From Bordetella parapertussis (lineage in GTDB: Bacteria; Pseudomonadota; Gammaproteobacteria; Burkholderiales; Burkholderiaceae_B), in the NCBI GenBank assembly GCA_945862495.1, contig CAMAYM010000112.1, forward strand, positions 1-8,355: 8,355 bases of DNA, given 5' to 3'. A program made the position numbers and the translations under genes. The notes beneath the pieces are model-generated. The model saw nothing but the letters and a program-made list of their open reading frames with translations. It did no database searches and was not told the DNA's origin. Shown piece after piece: positions 1 through 6,191 of the stretch (the first letter of the stretch is position 1; every line of letters begins with the position of its first letter).

Positions 1-324
1 ATTTTTAAGCTCTGTCGTGTAATAGAGCTCTTCTTTGCCAGCTGGTGATATACGGTAATACGAAAGCTTGACTGAACTCAACTGCTCACCAGACGTTAAC
101 GCCTGAAAAAGTTTTGGTGAAGCCATATCGATTTCTTTCGTTAGAACCAAAGCACCGTGCACACGTTTGCCAGTCGGCAAGCCTGTTTGTGGCGATTTAG
201 GGATTTCGATAGTGTGCTCAACAGCTTGAATGAGCATGGTTTTTTCGTGACCCTGGATAGTGCAGCTACCGTCGATAGGGCCTTGGGTATTACCGGTGAC
301 AGTCAGAAACATTGGGGTTGGCAT
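1..324 (-). CDS. hcp: Hcp (TssD) tube protein of the T6SS, C-terminus cut by window edge
   Basis: Hcp forms the hexameric rings that stack into the inner tube of the T6SS and are expelled with the spike on contraction; it also serves as a secreted marker and a carrier of small effectors. The 108 visible codons begin MPTPMFLTVTGNTQGPIDGS and continue with QGHEKTMLIQAVEH and TGLPTGKRVHG, the usual N-terminal beta-barrel of the Hcp family. The family is normally about 160-170 residues, so roughly a third lies beyond the left edge. The ATG is supported by AGGAG six bases upstream (complement of 331-335). It follows tssC on the same strand after a 103-bp gap containing a hairpin, so it may be cotranscribed with tssBC or have its own transcript; no clear separate promoter was seen. 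Family assignment is confident. Confidence 0.96.
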   Translation of the reverse strand, partial: MPTPMFLTVTGNTQGPIDGSCTIQGHEKTMLIQAVEHTIEIPKSPQTGLPTGKRVHGALVLTKEIDMASPKLFQALTSGEQLSSVKLSYYRISPAGKEELYYTTELKN

Positions 325-374
325 TGATGACTCCTAAATAAGTTAACAGTTTGTGATGAAAGAACGGATGCTGG

Positions 375-398
375 GGGCTCTGTTGAAGCCCATTTTTT
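375..398 (+). other. GC-rich hairpin with T-run between tssC and hcp
   Basis: GGGCT (375-379) pairs perfectly with AGCCC (387-391) across a 7-base loop, and on the plus strand is followed by A and six T (393-398). This looks like a short intrinsic terminator for plus-strand (antisense) transcription. On the minus strand, along which tssC and hcp are transcribed, the hairpin follows an A-run and has no U-tract after it, so it would not terminate that message; it could instead protect or mark the 5' end of an hcp mRNA. The stem is only 5 bp and the role is inferred. Confidence 0.35.
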
Positions 399-427
399 AC
401 TGCAACTACATTGCTGTGATTGCGCCT

Positions 428-1909
428 TTAGTTCTTGTCAAGCTTACCAACAAGTGAAAGGGTGAACGACGCGCCCATGTACTTAAAGTGAGGCCGCACA
501 CGCATCGAAACCCGATACCAACCTGGGTCACCTTCAACGTCATTGACCTCAATAACTGCTGAACGCAAGGGCCTACGACTACGCACTTCAGGGCCTGGAG
601 CATCCATGTCTGCGACATACTGGCGAATCCAGTTGTTCAACTCACCTTCGAGATCTGACCGCTCTTTCCAAGTACCAATATTCTCGCGCTGCAGCACTTT
701 AATGTAATGAGCCAAGCGATTCACAACGAAAATATAGGGGAGCTGAGTCGCAAGCTTGTAATTCGTCTCGGCCTCCTTGCCTTCTTTGGTGTTGCCAAAG
801 AACTTGGGTTTCTGCGTGGAGTTGGCTGAGAAAAATGCCGCGTTATCACTATTTTTTCGCATCGAGAGAGAAATGAAGCCCTGCTCAGCGAGTTCATATT
901 CACGCCGCTCAGAAATCAACATTTCGGTCGGAATCTTGGTTTGAATCTCGCCCATGGCTTCATAGTTGTAAATAGGCAGATCACCGACAGTTCCACCACC
1001 CTGAGGTCCGATGATATTTGCACACCAGCGATAGTCGGCAAAACTCTGCGTCAGACGCGAAGCAAAGGTAAAAGCCGCATTGCCCCACAAAAATTTATTG
1101 TGACCGTTGTCCGAGACATTTTCTTCGTAATTGAATGTCTTAGAAGGCGTCGTATTTTGACCATAGGGGGTGCGCAACAGAAAATGCGGCACCACAAGTC
1201 CCACGTTGCGTGCGTCTTCACTTTCACGAAACGCATTCCACTTGGTGTATTGTGGACTTTCAAAGATTGAAGACAAATCCTTTAGGTCAGGTAACTTAGT
1301 GAAGTCATCTAAACCAAAAAATTGGGCACCTGCGGCTGCGATAAAGGGCGCATGCGACATCGCAGAAACAGCAGCGCAATTTTGCAACAACTTGATGTCA
1401 GCAGCTCCCGGTCCGAATTCATAATTGGCGATAATGGCGCCATAAGGCTGACCGCCAAACTGTCCATATTCAGCGGTATAACAGTTACGATACAAACCAC
1501 TCTTTGTGATTTCCGGAGAGTCCTCGAAATCGTTGAGCAAATCTTCCTTGCTCACATTCATGACTTCGATTTTGATATTTTCGCGGAAGTTAGTGCGATC
1601 AACCAAAAATTTCAAAGAACGCCAAGATGACTCGAGTCGTTGAAATTCAGGATTATGCAAAATCTCATCGACTTGACGACAAAGTTTCTTGTCGAGATCC
1701 GCAATCATCTCGTCCGCAAGTCCTGCGGTGACGCGGTCTGTAATGCGGCCCGGCTCAAGCAGCGACGTAATAAACGTCTGAATGCCTTGTTTTGTGATGT
1801 CGTAAGATTCGCCTCCGGGACGAACATTGCTTGTCATCAACAACTCGTCTAGCAACGAACCACTGCTCGCGGCTGCGCCAGACTCTTCTTTCTTCGCTTC
1901 TTCACTCAT
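428..1909 (-). CDS. tssC: T6SS contractile sheath large subunit TssC (VipB/ImpC/EvpB family)
   Basis: TssC pairs with TssB to build the cytoplasmic contractile sheath around the Hcp tube; ClpV later disassembles the contracted form. The 493-residue product has the normal family length. Recognisable segments in order are HNPEFQRLESSWRSLKFLV (about 85-103), YGQFGGQPYGAIIANYEFG (148-166), HAPFIAAAGAQFFGLDDF (186-203) and the C-terminal stretch ending MGASFTLSLVGKLDKN. The ATG lies 15 bp after the tssB stop with a GAGG-type binding site (1917-1923), so tssB and tssC are very likely cotranscribed and translationally close. The reading frame is intact, with no internal stop. The acidic and Ala/Ser-rich first 20 residues are the usual variable N-terminus. 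Assignment rests on recognised family sequence rather than on a search. Confidence 0.97.
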   Translation of the reverse strand: MSEEAKKEESGAAASSGSLLDELLMTSNVRPGGESYDITKQGIQTFITSLLEPGRITDRVTAGLADEMIADLDKKLCRQVDEILHNPEFQRLESSWRSLKFLVDRTNFRENIKIEVMNVSKEDLLNDFEDSPEITKSGLYRNCYTAEYGQFGGQPYGAIIANYEFGPGAADIKLLQNCAAVSAMSHAPFIAAAGAQFFGLDDFTKLPDLKDLSSIFESPQYTKWNAFRESEDARNVGLVVPHFLLRTPYGQNTTPSKTFNYEENVSDNGHNKFLWGNAAFTFASRLTQSFADYRWCANIIGPQGGGTVGDLPIYNYEAMGEIQTKIPTEMLISERREYELAEQGFISLSMRKNSDNAAFFSANSTQKPKFFGNTKEGKEAETNYKLATQLPYIFVVNRLAHYIKVLQRENIGTWKERSDLEGELNNWIRQYVADMDAPGPEVRSRRPLRSAVIEVNDVEGDPGWYRVSMRVRPHFKYMGASFTLSLVGKLDKN

Positions 1910-1924
1910 TTGAATGACCTCGAG

Positions 1925-2413
1925 TTATTTCTTGTCAATGCCGAGTTCGGCAAGCAACTTGGCGCGCATACCCTCGTCGGAGACAAGAGCCTGCAGTTTT
2001 TTTCTAAAATCCGGTACGTTGCCCAGGGGACCTTTGAGCGCTTTTAATGCATTACGCAACTCAATGATTTCCTTTAACTCGGGCACTTTTTCGACAATGG
2101 CATCAGGCTCAAAGTCACGCAGAGATTCAAATTTCAAACTCACTGGCAAGTTGTCTTCTGAGTTTGGCAAAAGCTTGTTAGGAACAGACAAATCCAAAGA
2201 TAATTTTTGTGCTTTGAGCACATCGTTGTAATTATCTTTATCTATGTTGATGGGCTTGCGCTCTTCGACAGGACGATCATCTTGCTTTTGGGTAAAGTCA
2301 CCAACCACCAAAAGCTTGTGAGGAAGTTCGACTTCAGCTTGGGCATCGCCCGTTGCTGGTTTGTACGTGATGTTGACTCTTTCTTTAGGGGCGACGGAAC
2401 CTTCAGTAGCCAA
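1925..2413 (-). CDS. tssB: T6SS contractile sheath small subunit TssB (VipA/ImpB family), TTG start
   Basis: TssB is the small sheath protein that heterodimerises with TssC and polymerises into the T6SS sheath. The 162-residue product has the family hallmark EGSVAPKERVNITYKPATGD (4-23), then ELPHKLLVVGDFT (29-41) and the INIDKDNYNDVL segment (55-66), and ends in a charged helical region expected to contact TssC and the baseplate. The start is TTG: AAGGAG (complement of 2420-2425) lies six bases upstream, the encoded N-terminus matches the family, and an in-frame TAG occurs eight codons upstream with no ATG between. It is the first gene of the minus-strand tssB-tssC-hcp unit and diverges from tssF across 171 bp that should hold promoters for both directions. 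Confidence 0.96.
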   Translation of the reverse strand: MATEGSVAPKERVNITYKPATGDAQAEVELPHKLLVVGDFTQKQDDRPVEERKPINIDKDNYNDVLKAQKLSLDLSVPNKLLPNSEDNLPVSLKFESLRDFEPDAIVEKVPELKEIIELRNALKALKGPLGNVPDFRKKLQALVSDEGMRAKLLAELGIDKK

Positions 2414-2584
2414 AATATTCTCCTTGAATATGAACTAGTTTTTTTGATTGTGGCATTTAGTTGTTTCAAAAGCGTCACAAAATCTATATCTTTCTTGCGA
2501 TGTAATGCAATGTAATAAACGAAACTGGCTTACGATCTATGCTCCTGTATCTTGATAAAACATAGACGAGTCTAAGTACTTTTT
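2414..2584. promoter_or_regulatory. Divergent tssB / tssF regulatory region
   Basis: This AT-rich gap separates two head-to-head T6SS units and must contain start signals for both. Visible elements are a direct repeat ATGTAAT at 2500-2506 and 2510-2516 (one helical turn apart), an inverted repeat TCTATG (2536-2541) / CATAGA (2561-2566), and a weak sigma-70-like pair for tssB on the minus strand (TTGCAT, complement of 2505-2510; TATAGA, complement of 2483-2488; 16-bp spacer). The tssF side shows no convincing promoter or strong ribosome binding site. The location is secure from gene layout; the individual elements are tentative. Confidence 0.5.
2420..2425 (-). promoter_or_regulatory. Ribosome binding site deciding the TTG start of tssB
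   Basis: On the minus strand this reads AAGGAG, a near-perfect anti-Shine-Dalgarno match, six bases before the TTG at 2413-2411. No ATG or GTG lies in frame between the upstream TAG (2435-2437) and this site, so it fixes TTG as the start. Confidence 0.75.
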
Positions 2585-4315
2585 ATGGCGACTGACTACA
2601 AATCTTTTTATACTGATGAATTACGCCGCCTGCGTCATTACTCCAAAGAATTTGCGCGCGACAACCCTGCAATCGCTCCTATGCTGGGAACGCCTGCTGT
2701 TGATCCCGATATAGAGCGCTTACTCGAGGGTGTCGCGTTCCTCAACGGACATACGCGCCAAAAGCTTGACGACGAGTTTCCAGAGATTGCTCAAGAGCTC
2801 TCCGGCATTTTGATTCCGCAAATATTGCGACCTGTTCCCGCAGCAACCATGATGGTGTTCGAACCTAAAGCTTCCCTTAGAGAGCCTGCGGTCATTCCAG
2901 CTGGCACAGAACTTGGCGCAAGACCTGTCGAAGGGGTAACTTGCCGTTTCATCACGACCATCGATGCTCAAATAGAGCAAGTTTCTTTGAATCAGGTTTC
3001 GTGGCGAGTCACCGACTCAGGGGAAAAATTTCTAAGGCTGGAAATATCAGCGAAACAGGCTACCCAAGGCCTACAACTGCCCGATCGGTTACGTTTTTTT
3101 CTTGGCGACAACCCAGAAATCGCCGCGAATCTCTTGATGCTATTGCAATATTTCAGTGATCGCGTTGAGATAATCGACCAAAAACATGGTCGCATCCCGG
3201 TCGGGAAGGCTCTGGTGTTTCCCGGATTTGACGAGTCATTATTACCACAGCCCGTTAACGAGATGCCAGGTTTTGGAATGATTAGGGAGTTGCTTTTTTT
3301 TCCTGAAAAATTCCTTTATGTAGAATTTTCTGGCTTGACGGTCCTTGCGCCCCGCTTGAGTAGTCCCAACCTTGCCTTAGAAGTCGCGCTTGGTAAATGT
3401 CAATATCCATTGCCGGCATTGTCCGACAAAAGCTTTTTGCTTAATGTCGTGCCTGCCGTCAATTTGTTCAAGCAATCGGCAGAACCCGTTAACGTGACAC
3501 ATGAAATTCCTGATTACCTTGTTCTGCCCGATGGACTAGCACGTCAGCATCATCAAATTTATTCGATTGACTCGGTCATTGGCTTGCGCCAGGGTGACAT
3601 CAACCATCGTTCTTATGTGCCTTTTTCCTGGATGCAATTGGGTCGAGATCAGAGCGAGAGGACCTATCGGAAGAGCATCAAACCAGCAATGAGCGGTGAT
3701 TGGGTGGAGACTTACTTGGCGCTCGCTTACGAACCAAATGAAATCCCGCAACCCGAAACGCTTTCCATTGAGTTGACGTGTACGAACCGATGGTTACCCG
3801 AGCGGTTGAAACTTGGTGAAGTGTGTGAGCCCACCAATACTTCGCCAGAACGTTGCGCATTTCGTAATATCACTTCTGTCAAAGGTTCTGTCGATGCGCC
3901 GATAGGCGAAGATTTGTTATGGGCTTGTATCAGCCACACCGCGCTGAATTTTATGTCGTTGGGTAACACAGAAACGACATGCTCTCTCTTGCGGCTTTAC
4001 AACAGTTTTAGAACGAACGACCATACCATCCGACTGGCTAATACGCGTCAAATCGAGGGCATATTAAGTGTTGAGACTGCACCAGAAACCCGGATTCATT
4101 TTGGCACGGTGATACGCGGTCAAGTCGTCAAAATGGTATGCGACCAGTCCAATTGGCCTTCCGTGGGATCCATGTATTTGTGGGGCTGTGTACTTGCGAG
4201 ATTTTTTGCAACGTATGCCAGCATCAACATGTACACCCGCTTCGAAATAAAAGATCGCAACACCGGAGTGGAGTTCAAATGGCCAGCGATGCTCGGCACC
4301 AAGCCGCTGATCTAA
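2585..4315 (+). CDS. tssF: T6SS baseplate subunit TssF (ImpG/VasA family)
   Basis: TssF is a core baseplate wedge protein, assembling with TssG, TssE and TssK around the VgrG spike hub in the cytoplasm and resembling phage gp6-type wedge proteins. The 576-residue product is near the family length (about 580-620). The N-terminus is diagnostic: FYTDELRRLRHYSKEFARDN (8-27), then DPDIERLLEGVAFLNGHTRQ (40-59), KLDDEFPE and LIPQILRPVPA (76-86). The C-terminus ends FKWPAMLGTKPLI, like other TssF proteins. ATG 2585 is the first possible start because an in-frame TAA lies at 2573-2575; only a poor ribosome binding site precedes it, which may mean modest translation. The 3' end overlaps tssG by 37 bp, indicating coupled expression. 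The frame is intact and contains an 8-T run at 3294-3301 that reads through normally. Confidence 0.95.
   Translation: MATDYKSFYTDELRRLRHYSKEFARDNPAIAPMLGTPAVDPDIERLLEGVAFLNGHTRQKLDDEFPEIAQELSGILIPQILRPVPAATMMVFEPKASLREPAVIPAGTELGARPVEGVTCRFITTIDAQIEQVSLNQVSWRVTDSGEKFLRLEISAKQATQGLQLPDRLRFFLGDNPEIAANLLMLLQYFSDRVEIIDQKHGRIPVGKALVFPGFDESLLPQPVNEMPGFGMIRELLFFPEKFLYVEFSGLTVLAPRLSSPNLALEVALGKCQYPLPALSDKSFLLNVVPAVNLFKQSAEPVNVTHEIPDYLVLPDGLARQHHQIYSIDSVIGLRQGDINHRSYVPFSWMQLGRDQSERTYRKSIKPAMSGDWVETYLALAYEPNEIPQPETLSIELTCTNRWLPERLKLGEVCEPTNTSPERCAFRNITSVKGSVDAPIGEDLLWACISHTALNFMSLGNTETTCSLLRLYNSFRTNDHTIRLANTRQIEGILSVETAPETRIHFGTVIRGQVVKMVCDQSNWPSVGSMYLWGCVLARFFATYASINMYTRFEIKDRNTGVEFKWPAMLGTKPLI
4270..4273 (+). 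promoter_or_regulatory. Ribosome binding site of tssG inside the end of tssF
   Basis: GGAG lies five bases before ATG 4279 and within the last codons of tssF. It supports this start over the in-frame ATG at 4138, which would overlap tssF by 178 bp and encode residues unlike TssG. Confidence 0.6.
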
Positions 4316-5274
4316 CGCGCCGTCTTCTAAACAGAAGCGATCGCTATTCATTTTTTCAGGCCTATCGCCTGATAAGGTTACTGGCTAAACGCGAGGGCGT
4401 CGCCGAACAAGACGCCATCCGAGTGCGGCCGAATCTCAGCCTAGGCTTTCCTCAAACAGACTTAGAAAGTATTGAGGAGCAAGGAAATCAGCGCTATCGC
4501 ATCACAGCCAACTTTCTGGGGCTTTATGGGGTTGACTCCCCCTTACCTACTTTTTATACCGAGGACTTGCTCAACGAACTGGCAGATGGCTACAGTGTCA
4601 ATCGAGAGTTTCTGGACATTTTTGCCCAATCGATTTATCCAATGCTCTTTAAAGCATGGATCAAGGCGCGCCCCTCCTGAAGGATCGTAGAGTACGGCGA
4701 TCGTCGGATGCTTGAAATTCTGTTTGCTTTTGTTGGAATTGAAAAACCACAAGACAAATTTTCTCAGCCAGGCGTTGAGTCTTTACTTGTTTGTGGTGCG
4801 CTTTACAACCAGCAGAACCGCACGGCAGAGGGACTTAAAGCCGTTCTTCAGACCACCTTTCCCGATACCCAGGCAGATGTGAAACAACTCCAGACCGTGT
4901 GGGTCTCCATCGCACAGGAGCAACGGTTTAGCCTAGGTCAACAGGCCTGTATTTTAGGTGCGGACGCACACCTGGGTACCCAGTGCAAAACTCTGGATGG
5001 CATCACGACTGTCTTGGCTGACTTATCGATTCAATCTTTTACCGCCTTGATGCCAGGTGGCAACCAACACGAACGCTTCAGATTTTTAGTTGACTACTAT
5101 CTGATAGAACCCTATCCGGTTCGCGTCGAGCTTCGATTAAAAGCGGGTGAAACCTCTCCCGCCTGCATAGCCTCTGAGCACTGGTCCAGATTGGGCGCGG
5201 ACACATGGCTCATTTCGAACAGCACAGATAATCAGACCGGCACCTCTTTTATGTTGCATTTACGCAAACCCTAA
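4279..5274 (+). pseudogene. tssG: T6SS baseplate subunit TssG (ImpH/VasB family), interrupted by an in-frame TGA
   Basis: TssG partners TssF in the baseplate wedge and is normally essential for T6SS assembly. The gene spans 331 codons plus a TAA stop, matching the usual 330-350 residues, but codon 134 (4678-4680) is TGA. The first part (133 residues) carries the family segments SFFQAYRLIRLLAK, IRVRPNLSLGFP, NFLGLYGVDSPLPTFYTEDL and REFLDIF. The second part continues in the same frame directly after the TGA with RIVEYGDRRMLEILFAFVGI and later LMPGGNQHERFRFLVDYYL, again TssG. No base is inserted or lost, so a single substitution explains the break. The second half has its own ATG at 4708, 27 bases after the stop, without a good ribosome binding site. 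Options are a real nonsense mutation, an assembly error, readthrough, or two polypeptides. Family identity is firm; the functional state is not. Confidence 0.88.
4678..4702 (+). other. In-frame TGA of tssG followed at once by a small hairpin
   Basis: TGA occupies 4678-4680 between codons for Ser and Arg. Two bases later GATCG (4683-4687) can pair with CGATC (4698-4702); an alternative fold pairs CGTA (4686-4689) with TACG (4693-4696) around a GAG loop, flanked by GAT/ATC. A stem just after a leaky UGA can favour readthrough in known recoding sites, but stems this short arise often by chance. AAGGA (4680-4684) also overlaps the stop, though it lies 23 bases from ATG 4708, too far for an ordinary binding site. 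Confidence 0.45.
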
Positions 5275-5295
5275 GAAAATTTAGAGGAATAAGCA

Positions 5296-5349
5296 ATGCT
5301 CAATATCAGGACAATATCGCTTACAGTCTTTTTCGCTGCTACAGACTAG
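5296..5349 (+). CDS. 17-codon micro-ORF with good ribosome binding site, possible gene remnant
   Basis: AGAGGA (5283-5288) lies seven bases before ATG 5296, a better initiation site than that of tssF. The frame encodes MLNIRTISLTVFFAATD and stops at TAG 5347-5349. The peptide looks like the start of a signal sequence (Arg followed by a hydrophobic stretch ending in Ala). It sits 21 bp after tssG on the same strand, where the next gene of a tssFG operon would begin. It may be the broken 5' end of a lost exported protein gene, or chance. No known family is recognised, and being so short it could easily be meaningless. Confidence 0.25.
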   Translation: MLNIRTISLTVFFAATD

Positions 5350-5379
5350 CCACAGTCAAATTCGGTTAACCCAATGACC

Positions 5380-6126
5380 TTATCGCGTTTGCGACACCTC
5401 GTAAACAGGCCGACCCGCAGTGGTCAGCTCGACGCGCGCACCCGGGTAGTATTTCACGCGGGCAGTCTGTTTCTGGCCTTGATGTGTATAGGTGATCAAA
5501 TAAGCCGCCTGCCGATACTGAACACGCTCAGGCTTGGTGCACGTCGTCTCCAAATAAAAGTTCTGATTTGCCAAAAACTGGCCTGGCTGGGGCGCCTGCA
5601 GATCTTCATTTGGAGGAAAGATGAGATCCCAGGCCAGCTTACCAAGAACACCTCCCAACAAAGTGAATCCCGCCGTCATTGGTATAGAAGCCGGCCACAA
5701 ACTATAGGCCAATACGCCCATGCCGTATCCTCCCGCCGTCGCGCCTGGTCCGGCTACAGCGCCCACCACGGCACCGCCAGCCACAGTAGGCCACTTCCAT
5801 TTTTGACTTGCTTCGCCGTAATTACCTGTAAATTTCAAGGCAATCGCCCCCCCCATCACCGCGCCAAGCAAGGGTTGCCAATTTTTCACGAGCCAAGGCG
5901 TTTTTTTTTGTTCACTCACCGCTTTCTCGTGAGCGGTCAGGATAGTTTGCCAGCAAACTTCAGGACGCGTCACCTCTGCAAAAGTTTCCTGCGTGATAGA
6001 TAAAACAGGCGCTGTGACGATCTGTGCACTAACATGAGCTGCTCCAATCGCGCATGCTAAGGTAGCAAACACAACGGGGATGGCTTGCCTGCGAAATACT
6101 CTAGGTTGGGGTCGCACGTGTCGCAT
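5380..6126 (-). CDS. Exported glycine-zipper envelope protein of unknown function
   Basis: The 248-residue product is not a standard T6SS core component. Residues 1-34 form a probable signal peptide: basic start (RPQPRVFRR), hydrophobic core, and likely cleavage at VSA|Q (after residue 34). The middle (about 83-171) has several glycine-rich hydrophobic segments, including a GG-A-x2-GA-x-AG run near 115-124, typical of glycine-zipper membrane proteins. The C-terminal part contains YLITYTHQGQKQTARVKYYP followed by GARVEL, resembling the Y-x-V-x-Y...G...PG-x-R ending of SlyB/17-kDa surface antigen-like outer membrane proteins. I infer an envelope protein in or beside the outer membrane. It lies alone on the minus strand between tssG and tssJ. 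ATG 6124-6126 has no strong binding site, so the start is only moderately certain. Codons 73-76 contain a run of nine A. Confidence 0.72.
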   Translation of the reverse strand: MRHVRPQPRVFRRQAIPVVFATLACAIGAAHVSAQIVTAPVLSITQETFAEVTRPEVCWQTILTAHEKAVSEQKKTPWLVKNWQPLLGAVMGGAIALKFTGNYGEASQKWKWPTVAGGAVVGAVAGPGATAGGYGMGVLAYSLWPASIPMTAGFTLLGGVLGKLAWDLIFPPNEDLQAPQPGQFLANQNFYLETTCTKPERVQYRQAAYLITYTHQGQKQTARVKYYPGARVELTTAGRPVYEVSQTR

Positions 6127-6191
6127 GTTTTAAACTCATTAGTTGATCCAATCATACAGCGTCAAGTTTTTAATGCATAGGATGGTTTCGC
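6127..6191. promoter_or_regulatory. Divergent gap between the glycine-zipper gene and tssJ
   Basis: This 65-bp AT-rich gap separates two head-to-head genes and should carry their start signals. For tssJ, AGGA (6179-6182) sits nine bases before ATG 6192. TTGATC within the gap could be a -35 element, but no matching -10 at correct spacing was found. The glycine-zipper gene side shows no clear binding site. Confidence 0.35.

Noticed and set aside
941..1270. Plus-strand ORF of 109 codons
   Set aside because: It lies fully antisense within the strongly conserved tssC, has no recognised sequence, and is explained as a shadow frame.
2451..2466. Sigma-54 promoter (TGGCAT...TTGTT) upstream of tssF
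   Set aside because: Spacing between the GG and GC elements is one base short and the essential GC is GT.
4138..4278. Upstream in-frame ATG as the tssG start
   Set aside because: It would overlap tssF by 178 bp, and the encoded residues do not look like TssG; ATG 4279 has GGAG at good spacing.
4678..4680. TGA read as a sense codon through an alternative genetic code
   Set aside because: tssJ ends in TGA at the expected family C-terminus and no other gene here has an internal TGA; Trp is encoded by TGG throughout.
4678..4702. Selenocysteine insertion site in tssG
   Set aside because: TssG is not known as a selenoprotein, the stem starts only two bases after TGA, and it lacks the shape of a bacterial SECIS loop that I would accept by eye.
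5301..5318. Direct repeat CAATATC x2
   Set aside because: Only seven bases in AT-rich sequence inside the micro-ORF; easily due to chance.
5325..5347. AGTCT/AGACT inverted repeat as terminator for tssG
   Set aside because: Only five base pairs with a 13-base loop and no T-run after it.
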